A DNA stretch of 64,000 nucleotides from Achromobacter ruhlandii (GCF_902859695.1 NZ_CADIJL010000015.1:62001-126000); one strand, 5' to 3'. Counted from the stretch's first letter, positions 1-7,997 are shown. Made by a program: numbers and translations. The notes: generated by a model from the sequence alone, not told the origin.

Positions 1-1
1 G

Positions 2-394
2 CGCGCCGGCGCCGACGACTACCTGCCCAAGCCATTTGACCTGGACGAGCTGGGCGCGCGCCTGCAGGCGGTGATACGGCGCGCCGCCGGGTACAGCGCC
101 GACCGCATCGACCACGGGCGCCTGACGCTGTTCCCGTCCCGTGGCGAAGTGCTGCTGGACGGCGCCCGCGTCACATTGCAGCGGCGCGAACTGGCCTTGC
201 TCACGACGCTGTTGCAGCATCCCGGGCAGATTCTCACCATGGATCAGTTGCGCGACAGCCTGTACGGCTTCGACGACCGGGTCGAGAGCAACGCCGTCAA
301 CGTGCACATTCACAAGCTGCGCCGCAAGCTCGGCGCCGATCTCATCGAAACCGTGCGCGGCTGGGGTTACCGGCTCGGAATGCCGCGGCCATGA
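2..394 (+). CDS. OmpR-family response regulator, C-terminal part (gene starts before the window)
   Basis: Only the last ~130 residues are present, read in frame from base 2. The first residues carry the end of the receiver domain, including the GADDYLPKPF motif whose Lys is the conserved receiver lysine. A winged-helix DNA-binding domain follows, with the typical VNVHIHKLRRKLG recognition segment and a C-terminal RGWGYRL turn. It is a phosphorylation-controlled transcription factor of the OmpR/PhoB class. Its stop overlaps the start of the kinase gene (ATGA at 391-394), so the pair is translationally coupled and should act as one system. Targets cannot be inferred. Confidence 0.9.
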   Translation, partial: RAGADDYLPKPFDLDELGARLQAVIRRAAGYSADRIDHGRLTLFPSRGEVLLDGARVTLQRRELALLTTLLQHPGQILTMDQLRDSLYGFDDRVESNAVNVHIHKLRRKLGADLIETVRGWGYRLGMPRP

Positions 395-1245
395 GCGTGC
401 ACGGGCGCCTGGCGCTGCTGGCCGTGGTCTGGGTGGCGGGCGTTGCGGCCGGGCTGCTGGCCGGCCGCATGCTGCCCTGGTTCGGTGGCGCGCGCACCTT
501 GGCGCACCTGTCGCGGCACATGCAGGAGATGCTGCGGCGCGAACGGCATTTCTCGGATCACGCGGCGCACGAGATGCGGTCGCCAGTCACCGCGATCAAA
601 ACCCATCTGCAGGTGTTGCAGCGCCTGCCGGCGGCGCAGGACGGCGCCAGCCGTCAGGCGATCACGTATGCATTGGCGGGCACCGAGCGCCTGGAGCGGC
701 TGATCGAACAATTGCTGATGCTGGCCCGCGCCGATGGCGATGACGCTGGCCAATTGTGCGCCTGCGACGCGGTGGCGGTGCTGGAGCGGGTGGCCGGCCG
801 CAAACCCGCGCGGGTGCGCTGGCGTTTGCCCGATGCGGGGCCGCTGGCGGCCCTGCCGGACACCCTGCTGGATTGCGCGGTGCGCAACCTGGTGGACAAT
901 GCGCTGAAGTATTCGCCACAGGAGATGCCGGTCGAGGTGGACGTGGCGATCGTCACCGACCAGCTGGTGGTGGCGGTGCGCGACCATGGTCCCGGGCTGA
1001 CGCCGGCGCAATGCGCGCAGGCGGCCGAGCCGTTCTGGCGCGGCCAGCGCCAGGTCGAGGGCGCTGGCCTGGGCTTGTCGATCGTGGGCACCATCGCGGC
1101 GCGCCATGGCGGCCTGCTGGTGCTGGCGCCAGCATCGGGCGGCGGATTGTGCGCGCGCCTGAGCCTGCCGCTGGCCGCCGCTATTCCCAGGAGCGCGAGT
1201 ACCCATGGTCCTGGAACAGCTCGGGCAGGCCCGACACCTGTTTGA
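391..1245 (+). CDS. Sensor histidine kinase, short form with no periplasmic sensor domain
   Basis: This 284-residue kinase has one hydrophobic segment (about residues 5-28) and then almost at once the dimerisation/phosphoacceptor helix, with AAHEMRSP containing His60. The catalytic domain shows an N box (NLVDNALKY), a G1 box (DHGPGL) and a G2 box (GAGLGLS). Kinases of the QseC/TctE type are usually about 450 residues with two membrane helices, a periplasmic loop and a HAMP domain; those parts are missing here. The response regulator overlaps its start. Its 3' end overlaps the convergent ibrB-like gene by about 65 bases. The upstream cut-off is real, because the start is fixed by the ATGA junction. 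Confidence 0.88.
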   Translation: MSVHGRLALLAVVWVAGVAAGLLAGRMLPWFGGARTLAHLSRHMQEMLRRERHFSDHAAHEMRSPVTAIKTHLQVLQRLPAAQDGASRQAITYALAGTERLERLIEQLLMLARADGDDAGQLCACDAVAVLERVAGRKPARVRWRLPDAGPLAALPDTLLDCAVRNLVDNALKYSPQEMPVEVDVAIVTDQLVVAVRDHGPGLTPAQCAQAAEPFWRGQRQVEGAGLGLSIVGTIAARHGGLLVLAPASGGGLCARLSLPLAAAIPRSASTHGPGTARAGPTPV

Positions 1246-1816
1246 AGCGCAGCACTTCGTCCTCGTCCATGCCGAGTTGGCGGGCCACGTCGGCGTCGCT
1301 CCAGCCGGCTCGCAGCAGGCGCACCACGATCTCGGTCATGGGCATCACGCCGTGCACGCCGCGGGCGCGGTTGTGGCGGATGGTGGCGGCGATGCGGTCG
1401 GCGGCCGCGTCGCGGCCGGGCCGGATCGTCACCAGCGGCAGGTAGCCGTGCACGCGCGCCTGGATCGGGCCTTTCTTCTTGCCGACGCGCTGGCGGTGAA
1501 AGCCGTCGACCACCACGTAGCGATCCGCCGCCGCACGGTGGGCGACGATGGGCTGGGTATAGCCGTCGGCCAGGATCGACAGTTCCAGCAGCCGCATTTC
1601 GGGCGGCGCGACGCTGTTGGGGTTGTAGTCGTTGGCCTCGACCTGGTAGCCGGGAATCCACTGTACGCAATCTACTGGCTCGGCCGCGAACGGGCTGTGC
1701 TCATGCAGGCATCGCCGGATCCGGTTGATGGCGTCGATGCGCGAAGCCAGAGGCAGGGTGCGCAGTTCCTCGAACAAGGCCTTGGCCCGGTTCTCCAGAT
1801 CCGCTACGTGTGGCAT
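1181..1816 (-). CDS. ibrB: IbrB-like ParB/sulfiredoxin-fold protein
   Basis: This 211-residue protein carries a ParB-type domain at about residues 50-125, with the PNSVAPPEM segment, a YTQPIV strand and VVDGFHRQR in place of the classic G(E/H)RR box. A helix-turn-helix-like stretch follows (about 165-200). Length and motifs match IbrB, which in E. coli acts with IbrA in regulating immunoglobulin-binding protein genes. ParB/Srx domains bind or cut nucleic acid or use nucleotides, but the biochemical role of IbrB is not established. The start is the ATG at 1816, preceded by an AAGGA ribosome site that lies inside the upstream GNAT gene. It is the last gene of a three-gene minus-strand operon. 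Confidence 0.8.
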   Translation of the reverse strand: MPHVADLENRAKALFEELRTLPLASRIDAINRIRRCLHEHSPFAAEPVDCVQWIPGYQVEANDYNPNSVAPPEMRLLELSILADGYTQPIVAHRAAADRYVVVDGFHRQRVGKKKGPIQARVHGYLPLVTIRPGRDAAADRIAATIRHNRARGVHGVMPMTEIVVRLLRAGWSDADVARQLGMDEDEVLRFKQVSGLPELFQDHGYSRSWE

Positions 1817-2246
1817 GCGTGTTCCTTTTCATGGTGACCCAGTTGCCCCGGGTGGTTTGGATCTGGAAGCCGTACGGCAGCAGCAGCGCCGCGCAGTTGT
1901 GCGGCACGCGCAATGTGCAGGGCTGGTTGCGTTCGTCGATGAATTCGAGCACCTGGCGCCGCAACTCTCGGAACAGGCCGTGCTGGCGCGCTTCGGGGCG
2001 GATGTAGCCGTCGCGGATGCGGACCGCGCCGGTCTGCAATTCGATACCGACGAAGCCGAGCAGGCGCTGCTGGCCGCGCCGGCGCACCACGAACCAGCGG
2101 TGGCGCGCGCTGTCGTTCAAGGGGTAGCCGCCGCAGTCGCGGCGCACCGTGGCGCTGGCGAAAAAGCGCCCCATCTGGGCAAAGAATGCGGCCTCGTCGT
2201 CGTAGGAGTTCAGACGCAGGAAGTCGTATTGGTTCAGGGCGGTCAT
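1701..2246 (-). CDS. GNAT-like acetyltransferase between ibrA and ibrB
   Basis: This is a 181-residue protein starting at the ATG of an ATGA overlap with ibrA (2243-2246). The central part looks like a degenerate GNAT fold: a strand-rich segment (HRWFVVRRRGQQRLLGFVGIEL), then PEARQHGLFRELRRQVLEF as the probable acetyl-CoA-binding helix, and a terminal PYGFQ strand. The Q/R-x-x-G-x-G/A loop is replaced by RQHGLF, so activity is uncertain. About 38 residues after WVTMKRN have no visible fold and overlap the start of ibrB by 116 bases. Its place inside the operon suggests it works with the IbrA/IbrB proteins. Confidence 0.7.
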   Translation of the reverse strand: MTALNQYDFLRLNSYDDEAAFFAQMGRFFASATVRRDCGGYPLNDSARHRWFVVRRRGQQRLLGFVGIELQTGAVRIRDGYIRPEARQHGLFRELRRQVLEFIDERNQPCTLRVPHNCAALLLPYGFQIQTTRGNWVTMKRNTHATRSGSGEPGQGLVRGTAHPASGFAHRRHQPDPAMPA

Positions 2247-3466
2247 GGGGATGTCCGCTGGGCCGGGGCAAGCACGATGTCGATGTCGCGCCGCGCGGGC
2301 CCGAACGACAGTGAACGGGCCATGTCCTGCTTGAGCAGCGACAGGCCGATGCGCCGCCAGGATGGCTGCGCCTTGCGGTTTTCGAGATCGGGAATGCCGG
2401 CATCGGGCCACTGGGCCAGCGGTTGGCCGTGTTGTTCCCACCAGGCGATGAAGACGTCGATGCGGCGCGCGTATACCTGGCGCAGCGTGTCGGGCATGCT
2501 GTCGAGCAGAAACTGGCTGTACTGGCGCCAGGAACTGAAGGTGGGCGGCAGGCCGAGGCCGCCGCGATAGCCGAGAAAGCGCTGGCGGCAGTAGCGTGCG
2601 GCATAGTTGGCGCCTTCGACGCGCTTGACGGCGCGGAACCAGGTGGCCGGCTCGAGCTTGTGGAACAGGTCCAGCCCCTTGCGCTGGTCATCGCCATAGG
2701 GTTGGCAGATGCGCATCTGCGAGTACGCCACGCCAGCGCGCAGCATCTGGTCGTAGAGCCGGTTGTAAGGATGGCGGTGCTCGCCTGTGTAGCGCCAGAG
2801 ATCTTCGAACTTCCAGTCGTAGATCGGAAAGAATGTGACGGCCCTGTCGCTCTGCTTGTCGCGGGTGCTCCAGGCCAGGGCCTTGTGCGCGCCGGGCGGG
2901 GTCCAGGCGCATTTCTTGCTGCGGCGCTTGACCGCCAGGTAACGGTTGAGCGATTCGTCGGAGCGGATGCCCACCAGGAACGCGGTGGACGCGTCGCGCG
3001 ACAGCCATTGGTTGAATTCGGGCACGAACTCCTCGAATTCCATGCGATGGCGGTAGAACGGGAAATAGCCGGGATCGCTGATCACGGCGGGATGCCGTGG
3101 CAGCGGGCGGATCCAGTCGGCCTCGCGGCCCGGTTCCCAGGCGCACCAGTAGGGTTCGCGCAGGCTGGAGGCATTGCGCAGGTTGATGGGCAGGCAGATC
3201 CACCACGGATGGACGTCGGGCCGCTGGAACATCTCGGTGACATGGGCGATGGTGGCCTGGTACTGGCCTTCGAGATCGATGAAGACCGCGTGCACCGGGC
3301 CGCGTCCCATTTCGCGCGCCACGTCGAGCGCCAGGTGCAGGGTGACGGAACTGTCCTTGCCGCCGGAGAACGCCACGCAGACGCGTTCGAAGTGCTGGAA
3401 CACCAGGCGGATGCGGGCCCGGGCGGCGTCGAGGACGTTGCAGTCGCGGTAATGCTTGACCGCCAT
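2243..3466 (-). CDS. ibrA: IbrA-like phosphoadenosine phosphosulfate reductase family protein (DUF3440)
   Basis: This 407-residue protein has a PP-loop ATP-pyrophosphatase motif, SGGKDSS, at residues 34-40. The PAPS-reductase-like domain fills the first ~230 residues and a DUF3440-type C-terminal half follows. PP-loop enzymes activate a substrate with ATP; close relatives reduce PAPS or thiolate nucleic acids, but the substrate of IbrA is unknown. The ATG at 3466 was chosen because GGAGGG lies seven bases upstream. The residues the open frame adds before it are proline/arginine rich and unlike a folded domain. It is the first gene of the operon ibrA-GNAT-ibrB. No cysH-type sulfate assimilation genes are near, which argues against a role in sulfur assimilation. 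Confidence 0.82.
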   Translation of the reverse strand: MAVKHYRDCNVLDAARARIRLVFQHFERVCVAFSGGKDSSVTLHLALDVAREMGRGPVHAVFIDLEGQYQATIAHVTEMFQRPDVHPWWICLPINLRNASSLREPYWCAWEPGREADWIRPLPRHPAVISDPGYFPFYRHRMEFEEFVPEFNQWLSRDASTAFLVGIRSDESLNRYLAVKRRSKKCAWTPPGAHKALAWSTRDKQSDRAVTFFPIYDWKFEDLWRYTGEHRHPYNRLYDQMLRAGVAYSQMRICQPYGDDQRKGLDLFHKLEPATWFRAVKRVEGANYAARYCRQRFLGYRGGLGLPPTFSSWRQYSQFLLDSMPDTLRQVYARRIDVFIAWWEQHGQPLAQWPDAGIPDLENRKAQPSWRRIGLSLLKQDMARSLSFGPARRDIDIVLAPAQRTSP

Positions 3467-3608
3467 TTTTTTCCCTCCATGCGCGCGGCGTTCCGGATGC
3501 GCCGCGCGGGCGGAGCCGCGGCGCCGTGTATCTGCCGGCCAGGGAAAATTTATGCGTATCCGCCGCGACAGGCCTGTGAGGATAGCCCGAACGCGAGGCG
3601 TCAAAGCG

Positions 3609-3629
3609 GTCAATGCGTCCGACATTGAC
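3609..3629. promoter_or_regulatory. Perfect 7-7-7 inverted repeat upstream of ibrA
   Basis: GTCAATG and CATTGAC flank a seven-base centre, about 140 bases upstream of the ibrA start and 53 bases beyond the mntP stop. The size and symmetry fit a dimeric repressor site. The regulator is unknown. Confidence 0.35.
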
Positions 3630-3681
3630 GGAGAGGCACGAACTGCGCCGGGCCGGGCGATGCGCGAGCCGGCGCGCGCGG

Positions 3682-4251
3682 TCACGCCGCCTTCAGGTGC
3701 TCGTACAGGATGGTGGCGCCGATGCCGATCAGCGCCAGGCCCCCCAGCACTTCGGCGCGCTTGCCGGCGACGTTGCCGATCAGGCGGCCCACCATCACGC
3801 CCAGGGTCACCATCAGCATGGTGGCCAGGCCGATGGCCAGCGCGGTGACGGCGATGTTGTTGTCGATGAAGGCCAGGCTGACGCCGACCGCCATGGCGTC
3901 GATGCTGGTGGCGAAACCGGTGACGGCCAGCAGCCAGAAGGAATGGCGGGCGACCGGCGGCGCGGCTTCGTCATGGTCCGCGCGCCAGCCGTTGCGGATC
4001 ATCATGCCGCCCAGGATACAGAGCATGACGAAGGCGATCCAATGGTCCCACTCCTGCACGTAGCGGGCGGCCACGGACCCGAGCGCCCAGCCGATCACGG
4101 GCGTGATGGCTTCGATCACGCCGAATATCACGCCGGTGCGCAGGGCTTCGGAGAGGCGGGGCTTGTGCAGGGCGGCGCCCTTGCCGACCGCGGCGGCGAA
4201 GGCGTCGGTGGACATGGCGAAAGCCAGGACGAGTGTGGAGAGGGCGTTCAT
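3682..4251 (-). CDS. mntP: Manganese efflux pump MntP
   Basis: This 189-residue inner-membrane protein has about six helices in two homologous halves. Each half begins with the family motif: [14 protein letters not shown] with Asp16 and [15 protein letters not shown] with Asp118. MntP exports Mn2+ and protects against manganese overload. The ATG at 4251 gives the exact family N-terminus; a CGGAG ribosome site sits ten bases upstream. The leader carries a manganese riboswitch (4315-4432) and a hairpin touching the ribosome site, so expression should rise with Mn2+. The open frame continues upstream through the riboswitch but is not expected to be translated. Confidence 0.93.
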   Translation of the reverse strand: MNALSTLVLAFAMSTDAFAAAVGKGAALHKPRLSEALRTGVIFGVIEAITPVIGWALGSVAARYVQEWDHWIAFVMLCILGGMMIRNGWRADHDEAAPPVARHSFWLLAVTGFATSIDAMAVGVSLAFIDNNIAVTALAIGLATMLMVTLGVMVGRLIGNVAGKRAEVLGGLALIGIGATILYEHLKAA

Positions 4252-4264
4252 GCGGGAGAGGCTC

Positions 4265-4305
4265 CGACCGGGCGAAACACACAGACCGTCCATATCGCCC
4301 GGTCG
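4265..4305 (-). promoter_or_regulatory. Hairpin abutting the mntP ribosome-binding site (riboswitch expression platform)
   Basis: A perfect 10-bp inverted repeat (CGACCGGGCG / CGCCCGGTCG) with a 21-base loop lies between the aptamer and the mntP start. Its 3' arm runs into the GGAG ribosome site. There is no T-run, so translational control is more likely than termination. Confidence 0.55.
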
Positions 4306-4314
4306 TGAGCTATG

Positions 4315-4432
4315 GATCAGTCCGTGGTCTCGCCTGACCGTGTCGGTCGCGCGCGCCATGGCCAGGTGGGCCAAGAGTGTTGACGCGGGCGCTTCCGGAC
4401 GGGGCCGGAAGAGGCTACTCCCCAAGGAGGCT
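4315..4432 (-). promoter_or_regulatory. yybP-ykoY manganese riboswitch
   Basis: Read on the minus strand, the mntP leader contains the hallmark GGGGAGTAGC (4414-4423) and a GC-rich hairpin CTTCCGG...CCGGAAG (4392-4411). CGTCAACA and the second hallmark GGCGAGACCA (4325-4334) follow. These elements and their order match the yybP-ykoY aptamer known upstream of mntP in other proteobacteria, which binds Mn2+. Boundaries are approximate because the closing stem was judged by eye. Confidence 0.9.
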
Positions 4433-4477
4433 TGCAGTGTACCAAACGGCGCATGGCGCCGGTGTGACACGGCGGGT

Positions 4478-4849
4478 TCAGGTCAGCCGGGCGCCGTTGG
4501 GGACGTCGTGCTCGGGCGTCACCAGGATGGTGTGGTCGTTGGCGTCGGCCAGCCCCAGCACCAGCACTTCGGAGCGCACCGGGCCGACCTGGCGCGGCGG
4601 GAAATTGACGATGCCCAGGATGCGCTTGCCCGGCAGTTCCTCAAGCGAGTAGCGGCCGGTGATCTGCGCCGAGCTTTTCTTGACGCCGACGCCGGCGCCG
4701 AAATCGATGGTCAGCTTGTAGGCGGGCTTGCGCGCCTCGGGGAACGGGTCGGCGGCAATGATGGTGCCGACGCGGATGTCGACCTTCATGAAGTCGTCGA
4801 AGCCGACGGTGGGGGCGGGCGGAGTGGCGGGGTCCTGGGTGTAGTGCAT
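4478..4849 (-). CDS. csaA: CsaA-type tRNA-binding-domain protein
   Basis: This is a 123-residue protein with a single OB-fold tRNA-binding (EMAP-like) domain. The [14 protein letters not shown] opening, the [11 protein letters not shown] strand and [18 protein letters not shown] are typical of CsaA. In Bacillus CsaA is a chaperone with some export function; in proteobacteria the role is unclear. The ATG at 4849 was preferred over an in-frame TTG at 4870, since neither has a clear ribosome site and the family begins near MHYTQDP. It stands alone between mntP and a beta-propeller gene on the same strand. Confidence 0.88.
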   Translation of the reverse strand: MHYTQDPATPPAPTVGFDDFMKVDIRVGTIIAADPFPEARKPAYKLTIDFGAGVGVKKSSAQITGRYSLEELPGKRILGIVNFPPRQVGPVRSEVLVLGLADANDHTILVTPEHDVPNGARLT

Positions 4850-4903
4850 GGGCGTGGGCGATCGGTTCAAGGGGAGCGGGCGACGATGCCCGCGATGGCC
4901 CCA

Positions 4904-6517
4904 TCATGCCAGATCGATGCCCCCACGGGTCGGGCGCATGCCCGCCAGCGCGGCCAGATCGACCAGCGCGATGCGGCCGTCGATGGCGCCGACGGCCAGT
5001 CTGCCGCCGTGCGCGGCGAGCGCGTAGAGCACGGTCGCGACGCCGCCGATGCGGACCCGGGACGCCAGCAGCAGGTCGCCGCTGGCGGCGTCGATCAGCA
5101 TCAGGGTGCCGTCGAGGAAGGCCGCCAGCACCAGGCCGTCGGCCACGATGATGGCGCTGGCCGAGGCCGGGGTGGCATGACGCCAGCGTTCCTGGCCGCG
5201 CGCCAGCGACTTGCGGTAGATGAAGCCGCGATAGGCGTTGCCGACCGTGGGCGAGTAGTGCTTGCCGGCGATCACCACGCTGGCGCCGAGGGCGTCATTG
5301 ACGTAGGCGCCACGGCATTCCATGGCGTGGCTGGCGGGCGTGCCGTCCGGCTTGAGCAATGGCCACAGGCGTTCGAGGCGACCATCGGCGTGGACCCGGC
5401 ACAGGTGCTTGCCTTCGTGCGAGCCGGGCGGCGTGCCTTGCAGCGAGAACAGATCGGGCGCGCCGTTGATGCCGATGTAGTGGTTGAAGCAATCGTAGTG
5501 GCCGAGATCGAGGCGTCGTTCTCCGGTCAGGGTGGGGGCCAGCAGCACGTCGCCGGCCGTGCGGCGGCGCGCATCGATGCGGTCGCGGCGGCCCAGCAGG
5601 CGACCGTCGGCGCTGGCGCAGAAGGTGTATTGGCCATCCTCGTCGCGCAGCGCCGTCAGCTCGCCGTCGCGCAGCGCGTACAGGCGCGAGTCGCGGCGGA
5701 AGCGGTCGGCGGGATCGGGCGGGGCGATGGCGTGCACGACGAGCGGCGTGGCGCGCAGGATCTCGGCGCCGCGGCCGCCGCCGTCGTGACGCGCGAGCAA
5801 CGCGCCGTCGGCGCGGTAGCGGTCGAGCAGGCAGGCGTCGTGGACCGCGGCGAGCGTGTCGGCGTCGAGCCACGCCAGGTCCCAGATGGCGCCGCGCAGC
5901 CCCAGGTCGGGCAGGCCCAGCCAGTCGGCCAGGCGCTTGGCGGCGTCGCCGACATCGGGCGGCGTGGCGTGGTCGAGGGTGGCGGTGGCGGGGTCCAGTT
6001 CCGGCGTGGCCACGCCGGCGGCGGTCTCGACGCGCAGCAGTGTTTCGGACGCGGCGGGGACATCGTCGTCCTGTTCGTCCCACGATTCGTCCCAGGGGCG
6101 GACCCAGGCCTCGATGCGGCCGTCTTGCAGGTAGCGGCACCGCACCACTTCGGGCACGTTGAGGAAGGGGCGATGGCAGGCGCCGCTGTCCCAGTTCCAG
6201 GCGATCAGCTCGCCTTCGAACATATAGCCGCCGTCATAGCTGCCCGCGCCGATGGCGATGACGGGCTGGTCCGGATGGAAGGCGACGTCATTGATGGGCA
6301 GGCGCGGCGCGTCGCAGGCCGCGAACGGCGCGGGTTCGCCGCGGCGGTACAAGCCGACGCGATAGCGCAGCGCGGCGCCGCCATAGGCGGCGCGCGCGGG
6401 CGGGTTGATGAGCAGGGGAAAGGCCGAGGCCACGGCGACGAGGTCGCCGGCCGGATGGAAGAACACGCCGGTGATGCGGCCGGCGCCCTGCAGCGCCGGA
6501 TTCATGAACGCGTTCAT
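4904..6517 (-). CDS. Uncharacterised WD40/PQQ-like beta-propeller protein
   Basis: This is a 537-residue protein with no signal peptide. Repeated blade-like strands appear throughout: GVFFHPAGDLVAVAS near the start, INDVAFHPDQPVIAIGAG at about 75, LVLAAFLDGTLMLIDAASG and RLAVGAIDGRIALVDL near the end. The pattern of short GD/DG turns and alternating hydrophobic residues suggests a seven-bladed propeller that binds a partner and has no catalytic site I can see. The middle (170-200) is an acidic, low-complexity linker. No neighbour suggests a pathway. I do not recognise a named family. Confidence 0.75.
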   Translation of the reverse strand: MNAFMNPALQGAGRITGVFFHPAGDLVAVASAFPLLINPPARAAYGGAALRYRVGLYRRGEPAPFAACDAPRLPINDVAFHPDQPVIAIGAGSYDGGYMFEGELIAWNWDSGACHRPFLNVPEVVRCRYLQDGRIEAWVRPWDESWDEQDDDVPAASETLLRVETAAGVATPELDPATATLDHATPPDVGDAAKRLADWLGLPDLGLRGAIWDLAWLDADTLAAVHDACLLDRYRADGALLARHDGGGRGAEILRATPLVVHAIAPPDPADRFRRDSRLYALRDGELTALRDEDGQYTFCASADGRLLGRRDRIDARRRTAGDVLLAPTLTGERRLDLGHYDCFNHYIGINGAPDLFSLQGTPPGSHEGKHLCRVHADGRLERLWPLLKPDGTPASHAMECRGAYVNDALGASVVIAGKHYSPTVGNAYRGFIYRKSLARGQERWRHATPASASAIIVADGLVLAAFLDGTLMLIDAASGDLLLASRVRIGGVATVLYALAAHGGRLAVGAIDGRIALVDLAALAGMRPTRGGIDLA

Positions 6518-6648
6518 GATTGATGCGGCCGGCGCCCCTGGGCGCGCGGCGGATTCAGGACTTGCGGGCCACGGACCGGCCGCGCGAAGGCGGCGGGAAG
6601 CGGCGCGGCGGCGGGCGGGCGCATGGGCGCAGGGCCGTCAATGACGCG

Positions 6649-6816
6649 TCATGATTTGGCGGCGGCGGCCGTGGTGACGCTTTTCTTGCCGCGCGGCTTG
6701 GCCGCGGGCGTTTCGCTCACCGGCGGCGTGTCGAACTCCTGTTTGTTTCGTTCGCCCCGCGGGGTGTTTTCCGGATGGGGTTTGGGAAAGGCCCAGGGCT
6801 TCGTTTTCTGATCCAT
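6649..6816 (-). CDS. Small hypothetical protein, 55 residues, proline- and lysine-rich
   Basis: The ATG at 6816 follows an AAGGAG ribosome site by about nine bases, which makes this start better than the one 78 bases upstream. The protein (MDQKTKPWAFPKPHPENTPR at the start, a KKS-containing tail) is hydrophilic and probably disordered. I recognise no domain. The strong ribosome site is the main evidence that it is translated. Confidence 0.6.
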   Translation of the reverse strand: MDQKTKPWAFPKPHPENTPRGERNKQEFDTPPVSETPAAKPRGKKSVTTAAAAKS

Positions 6817-7286
6817 TGCTTGTACTCCTTGCACAGGCGGAACAGTAGCATTTGCTGTGGCCGTGAGTAAGTGAGGGTTGACGTCAATATTCATCGCATC
6901 GTGATGAGGTAAATCGGCAAGCGCGGCATCGGCCGGCTGCTATACGACCGCCGCGACGGCGGCGCGTTCACTGATTGATGGGAGCGGATTTCGTGAGGGG
7001 TTGTCGAGGGGACCGCGAGGCGGATCGCGGGCCGGGCGCACGGGCTGGCGCGGAGGCGCAATATACCCGGTTGGCGCGCCGCGCATGCCGCGACGCCTGC
7101 CGCTACCCGCGTGGCGGTGCCTGTGCCGAGCGCGGATAGCGGAATTCTACCGCGCCCGCGCCGCGCCTCCGCCCGCGGGCATCATCCGGATGGCATCCGG
7201 GCTCATCCGTTTGCATCGGCGAAAGTCTCTATTGCAAGCGGCGATGGCGGGACTACGATGGGGCTCGTGCACATAGGGAGGAAGCT
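6817..7286. other. Intergenic stretch of 470 bases
   Basis: This stretch separates a leftward small gene from a rightward one. Apart from the candidate promoter at 7232-7259 I see no gene, repeat or strong hairpin. The central part is GC-rich with coding-like composition in several frames, but none has a ribosome site. Confidence 0.5.
7232..7259 (+). promoter_or_regulatory. Candidate sigma-70 promoter
   Basis: TTGCAA (7232-7237) and TACGAT (7254-7259) are separated by 16 bases and lie 28 bases before the start of the 64-residue gene. Both boxes have four or five matches to consensus. Confidence 0.45.
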
Positions 7287-7481
7287 ATGGACACGACCAA
7301 GGAATGGTATGCCGCCGTCAAGGAATGGCAGCGCGCGCGCGATGAACTGACCAGCGCCATCGCCGCGATCAAGTGGCCCGATCCCACGCCGGATTGCCTG
7401 GCCACTTATGACCGCGCCTATGCGCATGAAACCGCGGCGCGCGAGCGCATGAAGCTGGCCTACGAGCGCGTCCGACGATAG
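7287..7481 (+). CDS. Small hypothetical protein, 64 residues
   Basis: This is a short helical protein with an AGGGAGGA ribosome site before the ATG and a candidate promoter just upstream. Residues such as WYAAVKEWQRARDEL and HETAARERMKLAYERVRR predict two amphipathic helices. No transmembrane segment or known motif is visible. A GNAT gene starts 30 bases downstream, so the two may be co-transcribed. Confidence 0.65.
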   Translation: MDTTKEWYAAVKEWQRARDELTSAIAAIKWPDPTPDCLATYDRAYAHETAARERMKLAYERVRR

Positions 7482-7511
7482 GGCCGCGGCGCGGTTGCTA
7501 CACTGCCGCGC

Positions 7512-7997
7512 ATGAAGCAATCCACGAACCCCCTGATGATCCGGACGGCGCGCCCCGATGACGCGGCGGCGCTTGAAGACGTGCTGACGCGCACCTACGA
7601 AGGCACCTGGCAGCCCCAGATGACACCGGAAAAATACCGGTACTTCCTGGACAGCGGCAAGATCCCCCGCTATGTCGCCGAGCGCGGCGCGCGCTTTCAC
7701 GTGTGCGAGGTCGAAGGCCGCGTGGCCGGCATGGTCGACTGGGAGCAGAACTTCATCTGGGCGCTGCACGTGCATCCGGATCTGCAGCGCCGCGGCGTGG
7801 GCGCGGCGCTGCTGGCCGTGGCCGAAGCCGGCATGCGCGCCGACGGGCATGCCGAGGCGCGGCTGGAGACCGATACCTTCAATACGCAGAGCCGCGCGTT
7901 CTACGGCAAGCACGGCTATGCCGAGGTCGACACCTATCCCGACGAGGAATGGGATAGCGGCTTCACCACGGTGCTGTTGGTCAAGCCGCTGGCCTGA
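7512..7997 (+). CDS. GNAT family N-acetyltransferase
   Basis: This 161-residue protein covers one GNAT domain. The acetyl-CoA-binding motif A is clear: HVHPDLQRRGVGAALLAVAE (about residues 90-110) with the RRGVG pyrophosphate loop. Motif B follows as NTQSRAFYGKHGYAEV. The family moves an acetyl group from acetyl-CoA to an amine; the substrate here is unknown. It probably shares a transcript with the small gene 30 bases upstream. The ATG at 7512 gives the expected N-terminus, as the domain begins at MIRTARPDD a few residues in. Confidence 0.88.
   Translation: MKQSTNPLMIRTARPDDAAALEDVLTRTYEGTWQPQMTPEKYRYFLDSGKIPRYVAERGARFHVCEVEGRVAGMVDWEQNFIWALHVHPDLQRRGVGAALLAVAEAGMRADGHAEARLETDTFNTQSRAFYGKHGYAEVDTYPDEEWDSGFTTVLLVKPLA

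Noticed and set aside
3682-4470. Longer mntP product starting upstream of 4251
   Set aside because: It would translate the riboswitch and hairpin; the family N-terminus begins exactly at [16 protein letters not shown].
4103-6523. Open frame of about 800 codons on the plus strand
   Set aside because: It runs antisense through the mntP leader, csaA and the propeller gene, and its product is low-complexity.
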